64,000 nt of DNA from Desmodus rotundus (taxonomy: Eukaryota > Chordata > Mammalia > Chiroptera > Phyllostomidae): the NCBI RefSeq assembly GCF_022682495.2, contig NC_071391.1, positions 10,949,680 through 11,013,679 of the forward strand. The letters are read 5' to 3'. How positions within the stretch are numbered: position 1 is the stretch's first letter; every line of letters starts with the position of its first letter. Both the position numbers and the translations under genes were made by a program. Shown here piece by piece: positions 24,414 through 35,907 of this stretch. The notes under the pieces are model-generated. The model worked only from the letters and a program-made list of their open reading frames with translations, was not told the DNA's origin and ran no database searches.

Positions 24414-26870
24414 TTAAAATTTGGAAGATGAAGAATGGGTCTGAAGCAAGTTCTAGCCTTCAATGTTTGCCTGTCAACCTGTTTTATTTAACTTTGGAAA
24501 GAGACTGATGCCATTGTGCCTCTGTGTGTGTGTGTTTATTTTTTACTGGAACCTTATTATTAAACAGTCACTGAATAACTTGATCTGTTGGACTCTGAGG
24601 AAAGCAACTTAACTTCAAAATTTACAAAGGTAAATTTATTACAATAAAATGTAGACATTTTAATGCAACTTGACACATGTATATAGCCATGTAATCATGG
24701 TTTGTTTTTAAGGCTGCTCTGCAGGTAGGGAGAGAGGGTGAGAATAAGGCCCAGAGAACCCCTCCCCACCCCCCAGAGCTCACTCTTCCTAACAAGATTC
24801 AGACATTTGTAGTTGAAGAAACACTCTTGGGATTGCTGCAAGCCTTTGGGTAATACCCAGAGTTCTGAAAAGTTGATTTGACAACCTTTGTCAGTGTTAT
24901 CATTACTGTTAAGGAGAAGCAGGTTTTGGGGGATCACTACTTTGCCATCCTGGAAGTTATCTTCCTCTCTCTATATAAGGTTGTTTTTGTGTGTGTGATT
25001 CCTTTCAGTTGTATTATTTGTCTTTTAAAAACGTTTACTGTGGATTAGTGTTCAATTATAGGGATATTTCACTATATTGAAATGTATGTATCTACGAATG
25101 CAGATACTTACAAAGAAACTCAATGCATTTAAGTTTCGTTCTGAGTACATCTTCTTTTCTTTTGGATAAATACTTAATACTTACTGGGCCATCATTTTAT
25201 AAAGAATTATAACTTTTCCTGAAATTTTATAAGAAAAAAACAGTTTTCCAAAGAATTTGAATCATTTTATACTCCATCAAGTGATTTATTCTCAGAGTAT
25301 CAATCACTTGACCTTGCTATTTTTTTATCATCCATTTAAAAGATTCTTGCCATTGATGTGGGTTTGAAGAGGTCTCCCACTGCAGTTCCAAGAGGCATTT
25401 CTTTGACAATGATGGATGGATGTTGAAATTCTCTACATGTATAGTGGCTGTTCATACATCTTTTTAATAAGTTGTTTACTTCCTTCTTAGACTTCTAAAA
25501 ATTGGGCTCATTAGTTCATGGTGCAGAACCTCCATGTGTTCTCAATAGAAGACTTTTGTCAGAATTATTTAATGTGGACATTGTGTTTTAGTCTGTGGCT
25601 TTCCTAGTTTTTAACTCCGCCCATCTCTCAACTACTGTACCTCCTCCTCCTCTCTCTCCTTAGAGACCTCATCTTACTCTTTGTACAGAATCATTAAGCT
25701 TTCTGATTGGAATTCCCTGTCCTTTACTACACTAAAACTGCAAAACTTTTTTCCCATATTTTTTTTCCATAGCATTAAAAGTGATAGTTGAATTCTTTAT
25801 ATGTGCTAAAACACCCACGCACAATGTCAGCAGTGTGTATAGGTGTTACGTAGGGGTAAAGGGCCTCAAAGGAGCATCTAGTTCCCAAAGCATAAAATTA
25901 AAAATTTTCTCTTGAGGAACAAACACTATTTTATTAGTTTTAAAAAAATAGTTTTAATTGGTTTTAAAAATTATTTTAATAATACCCTGGACAATATTCT
26001 TAAGGAATACACTATAAATCTTCCTACTTTCTTTTTACAAAATATTGTAAGCCATCTATTACAGGTAGGTCATATTCTACATTTGTTCACAAAAATATGT
26101 TATGTGATTTTGAGTGGAAATCAGTTTCTTAATAATATGGGGGAAAAGTACATCTAAATCATCCTGCCTTCATTTCCTTCATAATACTTGCTTCTAAATG
26201 GCATTATGTTCTACATCTTCGTCTCTGTGTTTAACTCTCCTATAACATGTGCTCTGTGAAGATCAGGAATAGTTTTCTTGCAATAGCCCCAGAACCTAGA
26301 ACATAAAAGTATCAAAATTTTTCAGTGTACATGAATAAATGAATGGGTTAATTTATAAAACGGGGAGAACAATTCTTTATTCTGTATCTTCTTAGCCATT
26401 TATAAGAGACAAGTTTCACTAACTCATTGCCCTCTACATAAATGAAGTCAGACAACTGAGTTTTCAAATGGAAAATTCTACATTGAATATTTATATCTTA
26501 TTTTGTATCCGAAACTACAAGATATCAGAGCTGGAGGGACCCTAGAAAACTAACTTCCAACATTTGTTCAGCTGAATGATGGTAAGATGCTCTTTTTCAT
26601 ACCTGATTTTGATTCCTTTGGCTTTATTTTTTCTTGACATTTGAAAAAAGTACCATATTTGGAGTTTTCCAAGAAGATAGATATAAATGTAAGAATATAT
26701 ATAATGTGCAATATTGTTCCATTATACATATTAATATATAATGTAATATATATACATATGTAATCACATACATATAAGAGAGAGAATGTGTATGTCCACT
26801 TGATATATTGAGAGGAAGAGAGAGATAACGTAGAGATATAGGGGGAATATATTTATGTAGACACGTAGTT
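24414..26870. other. Unit 1 non-coding DNA upstream of the OR
   Basis: No gene is supported. The 80-codon minus-strand frame at 24695-24937 is retained at 51285-51527 simply because the copies are nearly identical. The 5' non-coding exon of the OR may be within this stretch. Confidence 0.5.
26210..26345 (+). mobile_element. L2 3' end fragment
   Basis: The text CTCCTATAACATGTGCTCTG, then GAAGATCAGGAATAG, then CCCCAGAACCTAGAACA, then GAATAAATGAATG follows the L2 3' end. Copies are at about 37850-37960 and 52785-52895. Confidence 0.6.
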
Positions 26871-27050
26871 TTTTAAAGATTGTATTTATTTATTATTTTA
26901 GAGGGGGCAGGGAGGGAGGAAGAGAGAAAGGGAACATCAATGTGTGGTTGCCTCTGGAGAGCCCCCTGCTGGGGACCTGGCCTGCAACCCAGGTTATGCC
27001 CTTTCTTTCCCAGGCCTGCACTCAGTCCACTCAGCCTCACCAGCCAGGGC
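26871..27050 (-). mobile_element. Ves SINE upstream of OR copy A
   Basis: Full-length-type Ves SINE on the minus strand, ending in CAGCCAGGGC on the + strand. Orthologous copies sit at the same place in units 2 and 3, so the insertion predates the triplication. It lies only about 110 bases before the splice acceptor of the OR coding exon. Confidence 0.92.
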
Positions 27051-27144
27051 AACACTCATGTATTTTTTGAGAAGAGAGATTTCCCAATAATGACTAAATT
27101 AATAAGTAAATATGAGGTGGATAAAATAAATGCAGAATCCTTCA

Positions 27145-27164
27145 CTTTTCTGTGTCACTTTTAG
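27145..27164 (+). other. Putative splice acceptor, OR copy A
   Basis: The pyrimidine-rich text ends in CACTTTTAG with AG at 27163-27164. The AG-to-ATG spacing (ATG starts 19 bases after the AG) is identical in all three units. Confidence 0.5.
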
Positions 27165-27182
27165 TTTTCAAAGGATAAGAGA

Positions 27183-28130
27183 ATGTCTTCCTCAAACCAC
27201 ACTACCCTGGCAGAATTCATTCTCTTGGGACTCACAGACGACCCGGTACTAGAGAAGATCCTGTTTGGGGTGTTTCTGGTGATCTACCTAATCACGATGG
27301 CAGGGAATCTCTGCATGATCATGCTGATCAGGACCAATTCCCACCTCCAGACGCCCATGTATTTCTTCCTCAGCCACCTCTCCTTTGTAGACATTTGCTA
27401 TTCCTCCAACATCACCCCAAATATGCTGTACAATTTCCTCTCAGACCAGAAGACCATCTCCTATGCTGGGTGCTTCTCGCAGTGTCTTCTCTTCATCACC
27501 CTGGCGATCACTGAGTTTTACATCCTTGCTTCCATGGCATTGGATCGCTATGTGGCCATCTGCAGCCCTTTACATTACAGTAGCAGAATGTCCAAGGACA
27601 CCTGCGCCTCTCTTGTCATGGTATGTTATGTTTTTGGCTTCCTAAATGGACTGTCTCAGGCACTGCTGACCTTTCACTTGTCCTTCTGTGGCTCCCTTGA
27701 AATCAATCATTTCTACTGTGCTGATCCTCCTCTGATAATGCTGGCCTGCTCTGACACCCATGTCAAAACGATGGCAATGCTGGTAGTGGCTGGATTTACT
27801 CTCTCAAGCTCTCTCTGCATCATTCTCCTGTCCTACCTTTTCATTCTTGCAGCCATCTTGCGGATCCGTTCTGCTGAAGGCAGGCACAAAGCCTTCTCTA
27901 CCTGTGGCTCCCACCTGACAACAGTCACTATATTTTATGGGACCCTCTTCTGCATGTACTTAAGGACCCCATCTGAGAGGTCTGTGGAGGACTCCAAAAT
28001 AATTGCAGTCTTCTATACTTTTTTGAGCCCAATGCTGAACCCATTGATCTACAGTCTAAGGAACAAGCATGTGATCCACGCCCTGCAGCAGATGGTGAAA
28101 GGAAATCTCTTCCATAGAAATGCAGTTTAG
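27183..28130 (+). CDS. OR5M1/OR5M10: Olfactory receptor, OR5M1/OR5M10-type, copy A
   Basis: Class II odorant receptor of 315 residues, intact. It agrees closely with human OR5M10 and OR5M1 from memory ([49 protein letters not shown]); I cannot choose between the two. Motifs: N5-H-T glycosylation site, LQTPMYFF 55-62, C97, [10 protein letters not shown] 118-127 with the DRY arginine at 122, loop-2 cysteines 169, 179 and 189, KAFSTCGSH 236-244, and [12 protein letters not shown] 283-294. It differs from copy B at 14 residues and from copy C at 12, so it is the most divergent of the three. Copy-specific residues include S4, M39, A40, M47, T106, T196, R261, T262 and H299. R261-T262 interrupts the KPP/RPP motif after TM6. 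Confidence 0.96.
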   Translation: MSSSNHTTLAEFILLGLTDDPVLEKILFGVFLVIYLITMAGNLCMIMLIRTNSHLQTPMYFFLSHLSFVDICYSSNITPNMLYNFLSDQKTISYAGCFSQCLLFITLAITEFYILASMALDRYVAICSPLHYSSRMSKDTCASLVMVCYVFGFLNGLSQALLTFHLSFCGSLEINHFYCADPPLIMLACSDTHVKTMAMLVVAGFTLSSSLCIILLSYLFILAAILRIRSAEGRHKAFSTCGSHLTTVTIFYGTLFCMYLRTPSERSVEDSKIIAVFYTFLSPMLNPLIYSLRNKHVIHALQQMVKGNLFHRNAV

Positions 28131-29182
28131 CCATCTGTTCATTGTAATGGGTAAGTGTCTGTGACGAGGCAGGGACTCTCTTCAAAGGGCCAACCTACTG
28201 CTCTGTAGCCATTTTTATTTAGTGTCATGAACTCGCAATGACACTTGCTAATTTCTGGCAAAATTTGTAACTTTAAGGGTATTGATCTCATAAAACTGTA
28301 ACATTGAAATTGAAAATGTTTTATTTAGCAGAGAATTTTGATAATAAATGGGCAGTATTCAATAGTTCCACCCAATACTTTACTATGTTTTCTTACTTGG
28401 TGGTGTAATTCACTCTGATGGGAACATTGGAACCCCATTTGCTGTGATTTATATAGTCTTCAGAGCCAGAGTGAGTTTCAAATGAGGTGGTTAGTTTTAC
28501 ACCTCTTTTTGAAAAGTTATGAATAATTTATTCTTCAATATGTGGTGTAAAACAATGGCTTTGGTGCTTGGAATCACAATGAAGAAATTTTAAATACATG
28601 GATCGCCCATAGGTTTAAACTTTCTGTATGCATTCCATTTCCCTAACCACACATATTATACACATCCTAAGAATTATTTTTTCATTTTAAAATACCATTT
28701 ACATTCCTTGATTTTGAAAATAAACTTTTAACACTTCCTTATGAGATTCCAGAAATTCAATCACCAGTGAAGTGACTTGTCAAGGTAGGTTTTTTTACAT
28801 AGTAGTTCTGACCTATGTCTAATTTATTAAGAGTCATTACTTTCTATCAACTGGCTTCTGAAGACTCAAGAAAGCCCTGAGAGCAGATACACATGAGTAG
28901 GTGTGTAGCAATCCTTCTGGAAGTGAACCCCCAATGTTTACTTTTGGTGAATAAAACTGTCTGTGATTCACTATTTTCTAAATTTGTCTATCACAGTTTT
29001 CAAAATTTCTTTTAGAAAAATCGATATTAAGAAAAACTGTATAGAGAGATACATAACTTATTCATATTAATCCATACATTATTAGTCAATGACATGGCTA
29101 CATACTGAACCCCATGTTAAACTTTTGTTAAATTCCCTTAAATGCTTGGTATTCTAAGATAGTGGACTTTTATTTTACTTAG
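28131..29182. other. 3' flank of OR copy A
   Basis: No further gene is seen. The stretch is conserved with 39746-42035 (minus the insertion) and 54678-55731. It probably holds the 3' UTR; the position of the poly(A) signal is not certain. Confidence 0.5.
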
Positions 29183-29385
29183 TTTTAAAAATATTTTTAT
29201 TTATTTTTAGAGGGAAAAGGGGGGAGAAAGAGAAGGAGAGAAACGTCAATGTGTGGTTGCCTTTTATGTGCTCCCTACTTGGGGACCTTGCCTGCCACCC
29301 AGGCCTGTGCCCTGACTGGGAATGGAACCAGTGACCCTTTGGTTCACAGGCCTGCTTCAATCCATTGAGCTACACCAGGGAGGTT
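29183..29385 (-). mobile_element. Ves SINE downstream of OR copy A
   Basis: Complete Ves-type SINE on the minus strand, flanked by a GACTTTTATTTTA-like direct repeat (left) and GACTTTAATTTTA (right). Orthologous copies are at 42036-42236 and 55732-55932. Confidence 0.9.
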
Positions 29386-30321
29386 GACTTTAATTTTAAA
29401 TGAGACCACAATACCAAATGCCCAAATGAAATCAACTGCTAAATTTATTGCACTATGTTTGAATTGTTTTCCAGGAAATATCTACATGACCAGCAGTTCT
29501 GGAAATTTGGGCTCTATTCTTAAGTTTCCTTGATTGAATATAGGCTGATTCTATCAAACGTGTCCACTATATAGAACTAGAAATACAGACAGATGTGAGG
29601 AAGTAATGTTTACCTGTCTTATGTCCTAAACCAATGAACAACCTCTGTGTGTGTTTTGTTATGTTTTTCTGAATAAGTGGATATTCACATATAGTTTTAT
29701 ACTTATAAAAATTGGAATATTTCCCATAGACAAGTTAGAACTTTAATTTTCACTGGATAGTATTGTTTGTATTTCTTACAGACTACATGTATGTAGTGAG
29801 GACCATTTTTAATGTAATATAATACACAAAGTGGAATCATACTTGAAGTTAATTACAAAAATATGACATGCCTATTGTGAAAACTACTGAAATATTTTTC
29901 AGTTTTGTAATAAAATTCAATTTCAAGTTTGAAATACATCTAAAATTTACATGTTAACAGAGAACTGCTCTCTGCATTTGGTGTATTTTTTCACTTAGTT
30001 TATCTTGCAAACCATTATTCTATCATATTGATATTTCTGCTATTTTTGTTATAATTGACTCATAACTTTATGTACATACCTTATAGATTATTCTTTCAGA
30101 CCAGATTGTTAAATGTGAAATTGCTGAATTAAATAATGTCAACATTTTTAAAGGCTTTGCTAAATTTTTCTTTGGGTAAATTTTTCTTCAGAAAGAGTCA
30201 ACTTACTCATCAAAGTTTACACTTATGATAAATAATGTTTGAGAGTAACCATTTTGCCGTACATTTGTTATTAAAAATGTCATTTAAGAGTATTTGCTTC
30301 TTTACTGTAATCTTAGGAAAT
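29386..30321. other. Unit 1 non-coding DNA
   Basis: AT-rich, nothing recognised. Conserved with 42237-43184 and 55933-56882. Confidence 0.5.
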
Positions 30322-30337
30322 AGATCTGTTGTCATTT

Positions 30338-30950
30338 CTTTTTAACTTTTTAGTATGTTTATTTATTTTTTAAAAATTTTTATTGTTATTCAATTATAGT
30401 TGTCTGCATTTTCTCCCCATGCCTCCACCCCACCCAAGCCAAACCCACCTCCCTCCCCACCGTCCCCCTTGATTTTGTCCGTGTGTCCTATATAGCAGTT
30501 CCTGTAAACCCCTCTCCCCACTATCCCTTCACCACTCCCTGTGGCTATTGTTAGATTGTTCTTAACTTCAATATCTCTGGTTATATTATGTTTGCTTTTT
30601 TCTTTTGTTGATTATGTTCCAGTTAATGGTGAGATCAACTGCCCTTTGACCCAGCAATTCCTCTGCTGGGATTATACCCTAAGAACCCTCAAGCACCATC
30701 CTATAGAACCGATGCATCCCAATGTTCATAGCAGCACAATTTACAATAGCCAAGTACTGGAAGCAACCTAAGTGCCCATCAGCAAATGAGTGGATCAAAA
30801 AGCCATGGTATATTTACACAATGGAATTCTACTCAGCAGAGAGAAAGAAGGAGCTCATACCCTTTGCCAACAGCATTGATGGAACTGGAGAGCATCATGC
30901 TAAGTGAAATAAGCCAGGTGGTGAGGGACAAATACCATATGATCTCACAT
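30338..30950 (-). mobile_element. Twin-primed L1 in unit 1 (ancestral to all units)
   Basis: About 30370-30637 is L1 3' UTR in antisense. It switches at about 30638 to L1 ORF2 C-terminal sequence in sense (frames reading CPLTQQFLCWDYTLRTLKHH and CPSANEWIKKPWYIYTMEFY). This is the 5'-inversion structure of twin priming. A perfect duplication AGATCTGTTGTCATTT flanks it (30322-30337 and 30951-30966). Copies in units 2 and 3 share both junctions. Confidence 0.93.
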
Positions 30951-30966
30951 AGATCTGTTGTCATTT

Positions 30967-32439
30967 GAACAGAAGAATTGAAATATATATTTAAAGAATA
31001 GGGATATCCACCAGTTTGATGATTGTTGTACATGTTATCTCTGATGATTTCTTGCATGAAGAATATTTCCATTTTTATTTGGAAATATTTTATCTTATGT
31101 GTTTTGTGGTTTTTCTCCAACTTAAATTCAAATATGCATGAATCTATATTATGTTATTGTTTTTCATGACCATATTTTATGAGAATACCTTGAATTTTTT
31201 GAGATACAATTTTGTTGTGTGTTAGAATATTGTATATAACATTTTCCCTCACATTCTAACCCATTCTCTCCTACTATTTATTAAGTGACCATTTATATTT
31301 CCACTAATTTTTATGTTAACTTTATTGCACAGTAAATAATTTCTCTTCTGTTTCTTCTTTGACCAACATATATGTATTTGAAACCAAATTCCAATAATTA
31401 ATGAAGGTTAAAATATATTTTTAATTTTTGTAAAGACATTTGTATCTTAACTAGTATTCTTTTCAAATTTATTTTTGGAGAGCTCAGATCAGATGCTTCT
31501 AGATATCCCATGCAGAAACTTTAATGCAGAATTTCTGCAATAACGGTTCAGTTCATGAAGTGTATGTGTACATATATATAAAAATCGAATATGACAATAC
31601 CAAAAATATACATTCACTGTAGATTATTTGAAAAGCATGGAAAAATATTTAGTATTAATATCATTGCTCTATCCAGATCAGAAAGGGACATGTATGAAGT
31701 AGAGGCCAGAGAGACGACTGCTCACATTTGAAAGGTTACAATCCAGTTAAGTTGTTCTTTCAGAAGGGCAGAGAGGTGCTGGTGGCCTGTTCATGCAAAA
31801 ACCTATAGCCTTGGCACAATGAGGCTGTTTATTAATGAATGCTTTTACACAAACATTTGTTTTTGCACCATACCTGTGTCCATAATGCAACATAGTTTTT
31901 TTCAACAAAGATACCTAAATACAGAATCTTATCCCTAGCAGAATTTTATTTTTTGCCAACAGTTATCCCTCAAAAGAACTGAGAGGCCCACACACACCCC
32001 TCGACTATGAGTCTTTGAAACATGCAAAGAAACTCTATGTTAATCAGAATTAAAATAAATAAATGTCAGCAATCAAAATCATGAATTATGGTACAGTTTT
32101 GTGAATCTAGTTTCAAGACAGTTCAATAAGACTGGCAATTTCTACATTGATGCTGTCGAAATAATAATACATAGTTTTTATTGAAATCAAGTTAACGTTA
32201 TGTTTTGAGGAGTCTGAAAAGTGTACACTTTCCCTCAGGTATTCAAATTTGAAGAATGTGCTGAGAGCATAAAAAGGCATTTGGTAGAAGATTTTCATTG
32301 CAATGTTTGTTTAATAATGGAGGAAAAGGAAGACAGTGATCCATTAAATAGAGGCAGCCCTCACTTTGTAAGGTACCATGTTAGCTGACACTGGTGCAGT
32401 CTGGAAACGTGTCCTTGTTTTGCATGACTTTATCTTCAG
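30967..32439. other. Unit 1 non-coding DNA and deletion junction
   Basis: AT-rich DNA without a gene, aligned with 43829-45292. At 32426/32427 the sequence jumps from the equivalent of 45292 to the equivalent of 47944, the breakpoint of a 2651-base deletion relative to unit 2. Confidence 0.7.
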
Positions 32440-32893
32440 TATTTCTTCTCCTACCACATTGACTTTCTAGCTGTTTCTTAAACATACTGCTTCATTCCCA
32501 CCTCAAGACCCATGAGCATACTGCTCAATCTGCTTACAGTGTGTTTCCTCCAGATCTTTCAGTGATGCATTTCATCCCTTTAATTAGATCTCTCTACCAA
32601 TAACACCTCCTATGAAAGGCATTGGCTGGCTATCTTTCTAAGTTAAATTTTATTCCCAATGGTTCTAGAATCTTGAATCATGATCTACTTTTACCCCTAT
32701 CATTTATCACTTCAGAAATTATTTAGTTACAAGAACAATATTATGTATATTTTGCCATGTGTCCCTCCATGAGAAAGTTAGCCATGTGAGGAAAGGAACT
32801 TTTTTTGTGTCATATCCCCAGAACTTGGGTGAGCACCTGAATCACAATTGATATGCAGTATCCCTTAATTGAATAAATGGATGAATAAATGAG
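32440..32893 (+). mobile_element. L2 fragment, sense
   Basis: The text CTTCATTCCCACCTCAAGACC, then CCTCCAGATCTTTCA, then CACCTCCTATGAAAGGCATT, then CTTATCACTTCAGAAATTAT, then TCATATCCCCAGAACTTGGG, then GGATGAATAAATGA, follows the 3' part of L2. The paralogue is at 47990-48412. Confidence 0.75.
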
Positions 32894-33205
32894 ATAACTT
32901 TTCCAACTCATAACAGATGGTTTTTCACACATTTCTTAACTTCCTGATGTTACCAGTAGAGATGGAGTTACTTAGAAACTCTAGCTGTCATGAAAACAGT
33001 GTACAGGAGGGAGCACAATCAGGGGTTTCTTTAAATAACTCAGGCTAGTGGTAATAGTGCCTGACCTGAAAACTGTGATAATTTAAAAGATGAAGTCTAT
33101 TGCTTTACTAAAATATTGCATTCACAAATCTAACACTTAATTTGGGATTACTAACCCTGGCTTCATATTTGAATCAGGTGTGAAATTTTAAAAAACACTG
33201 AAACT

Positions 33206-33741
33206 CCAGTTCCATCAATGCTGTTGCAAAGGGTATAAGCTCCTTCTTTCTCTCTGCTGTGTAGTATTCCATTGTGTAAATATACCATAGTTTTTGGATC
33301 CACTCATTTGCTGATGGGCACTTAGGTTGCTTCCAGTACTTGGCTATTGTAAATTGTGCTGCTATGAACATTGGGGTGCATAGGGTCTTTTGGATTGGTG
33401 TTTCAGGGTTCTTAGGGTATAATTCCAGCAGCAGTGAAATAAGCCAGACGGTTAGGGACAAATACCATATGATCTCACCTTTAACTGGAACATAATCAAC
33501 AGAAGAAAAAAGGAAACAAAATATTACCGGAGATATTGAAGTTAAGAATAATCTAAGAATAGTCGAAGGTGTGGGGCGGGGACAGTGAGGAGAGGGGTTC
33601 TCAGGAACTACTATAAAGGACATATAGACAAAATCAAGGGGGAGGGTGGAGGTGGGGGAAGGAGGTGGGTTCAGCTGGGGTGGGGGTGGAGAGATGGGGA
33701 GAAAAGGCAGACAGCTGTAATTGAGTAACAATAAAAATTAA
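33206..33741 (+). mobile_element. Twin-primed L1 unique to unit 1
   Basis: L1 ORF2 C-terminal DNA in antisense (33206 to about 33434) joined to the L1 3' end in sense, with an A-rich tail (to 33741). Near-duplicate flanks are AAAAAACACTGAAACT (33190-33205) and AAAAAACCACTGAGACT (33742-33758). The empty site is preserved in unit 2 at about 48707-48723, so it inserted after the unit 1/unit 2 split. The 185-codon minus frame across it is repeat-derived. Confidence 0.93.
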
Positions 33742-33758
33742 AAAAAACCACTGAGACT

Positions 33759-35773
33759 TAGGTTCTAGCTCCGTTTAGGTGGAACACACACATTGGTATA
33801 TTTTTAATGAGTTTTCACATAAGTTTATTGCACAGCTAAGGTAGAGGAACTGAATTAGGCAATTGAAATGCTCTGTCTAGACTAGATAAAAGAGTTTTTA
33901 TCACATGGTTTTGCATGCTAGCTTATACATTCCCCTTATAGCAGATGAAGAAATCTTCTATGGGGTATCATGAGGACTCCCTGTGGTGCTGTTTACAAGA
34001 GTCTCACATTAATGGATGGGATCTTAATGTATGATTGATCATTACCACAAATTCCCCCTAAGTATAGAATTTGTTGTCATCAATGTACACAAATGTTTTC
34101 TCTATTAGTTGGAAGAAGGAAAAACTCCAGCTGTTTACTTTAGCCCTCACAGAATTCCATTGGTTTTAGAAGGGTGGAAAGAGATCATCTTCTTGAAAGT
34201 CTCCACGATCCTACCTAAGTCTTCATGCACTCAAGCAACTGATGGAAAAGGAAGAAAACTTTCTTATGAAAAATCACACCGTTCTAATATTTATTACACA
34301 CAGTCCAGAGTTTGTGTTTCTTTATGTGTTTTCTGGAATACACAAGAGAAATTCCGGTTGTGAAAGTAGATTTGGTATCGTTATGTTTCAATTTGTGGGC
34401 TGAAGTGATGGGATGTGGGAGAAGGACCCATTTGTTATCATTCTCACTGAAGATTTCAGTTTTAAAAGTGCCAGCACAGATTGTCTGTGTTGGATGGTGT
34501 CTAAGAACTTTTCAGCTCAAATCACAGGACATAGTCCAAAGTGCTGGGGACTTCCAGCAGGTGGAAATAATCCAAATCTTAGAGAGACCCCTTTCTTCAT
34601 TCAGTGCTTCTCTATCAGTCCAAGAGGAAGATAAGTCAGAAAATGGGAGGCATGAAAATATCCAGAAGAAAATATGAATTTAATGTATAAAATCATTACA
34701 GATTAAATACTAGAATTATGGAAAGGAACCTCAGTGATGTTTGTGGGAAGTATGAATTAAAGATCTATGTACAATGCAAGGGAAAGAAAACAAGAACTAG
34801 AAGCCCTATAGAATCTTTTCGGAGAACTTTGGCCAACTGGGGTCCTTCCCCTGACAAGTCAGTAAAATCCATAATAATGGGAGGAGGGACTGAAACACAG
34901 TAGAGGAAAGTGGATTCCTTTGAACAAAACAATGTCAACTTGTTTTGATGATCCTGGATACAGCATTGCCAAAATTTCAGTTCAATCTACATGGGAAAAC
35001 CTAAGAGAAGCCTCTTCAAATGAGGAAGGAAAAGTGTTCACATTAACTATTAACTTCTTCCTCACCCTTAATCTCACACTCACTTACCCCAAATCCTGTA
35101 AACTTTTCTTTTAAAAATAAGCGTCTGAAATTATTAAAGGCATATGGAGTGGAAGTATATTTTCTTGTGCCAAATACTCAGACTCCAGGCTTGGAGAAGA
35201 TAAACAAGTTAGAAGAAAATTGTGATGTGTGTACTTCTTGAATTCCAAGAGTTGGCTAAAGTTCCATATGTAACCTTCTCTGAATCTTGGCTGTGCTGTG
35301 AAATGGATCTGCAAGTACAATCAGGGAAGTTTCAAGGCCCGTGTGACCTCCTACTATCTCAGGTCAGCTATTGTCTGTGTCAGAAAGAGTCTGACGTCTG
35401 TCTGCCCATGTTTTTGTCTTAATGAGGTAATTTTTCTGATCACTATTAATTTTATTTTATGTTCAAAAGAGGAAAAGTAAGAAATCAAACCATATTTCTT
35501 ATGAGTTCTTGATTTTCAGAACTATCAGACTTACCTGTGGAGGCAGAATGATTCCTCACCCTCCCTGAATGTCCCCAGAGTAGGAAGCTTTATACCTGAA
35601 TGATTCACTTTGGTAGACGAATTCCTGAAGCTTTCATCCAGAAACCAGCCATGGGATATCATTGGGACCCCTTGTGGAGGTGTTTACAAAAGGTGCATTT
35701 TGATGGATAGGATCTTAATGTATGAATTAGTTATTTGATGTCCAAACTCTTTCAGTAAATGTAAAAACATGTG
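33759..35773. other. Unit 1 distal non-coding DNA, high-identity tract
   Basis: No convincing gene. About 34200-35580 matches 49150-50530 almost perfectly (about seven differences per 1250 bases by eye), far closer than neighbouring parts of the units. The 121-codon frame at 34312-34677 and its twin at 49262-49627 survive because of that identity. They show no family motif and no other sign of coding selection. Confidence 0.65.
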
Positions 35774-35907
35774 GTTTTTTAAAATTAATTTTTTATTGTC
35801 ATTCAAGTACAGTTGTCTCCATCCTTCCACATCTCCCCCCCATACTACCACCTCTTCTTTATACGTGTCCTTTATACATGTTCCTTAATGTCCTTCCCCT
35901 CCCCCCT
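35774..35907 (-). mobile_element. L1 3' end forming the unit 1/unit 2 junction
   Basis: Antisense L1 poly(A) and 3' UTR (T-rich run, then TTATTGTCATTCAAGTACAG, then C-rich text) runs directly into L1 ORF2 sequence at 35908. In the L1 at 23335-24413, which is a partner copy, this point is continuous ORF2. The chimera is therefore a recombination joint between two same-orientation L1s. Confidence 0.85.

Larger units (their letters stand above)
24272..35907 (+). repeat. Tandem segmental duplication, unit 1 (11.6 kb)
   Basis: First of three tandem copies of a block carrying one OR5M1/10-type gene. It begins inside the L1 at AACTGACTATAAAGGAGTGG and ends at the chimeric L1 junction at 35907. Relative to unit 2 it lacks 2651 bases (equivalent of 45293-47943), lacks the 1.2 kb insertion, and has its own L1 at 33206-33741. 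Confidence 0.92.

Noticed and set aside
33174..33731. 185-codon minus-strand frame
   Set aside because: It lies within the rearranged L1 in unit 1 and reads through UTR and ORF2 pieces in an unnatural order.
34312..34677. 121-codon frame, repeated at 49262-49627
   Set aside because: Apparent conservation between units is explained by a conversion-like tract that also covers clearly non-coding flanks. No motif is seen, and another open frame overlaps it.
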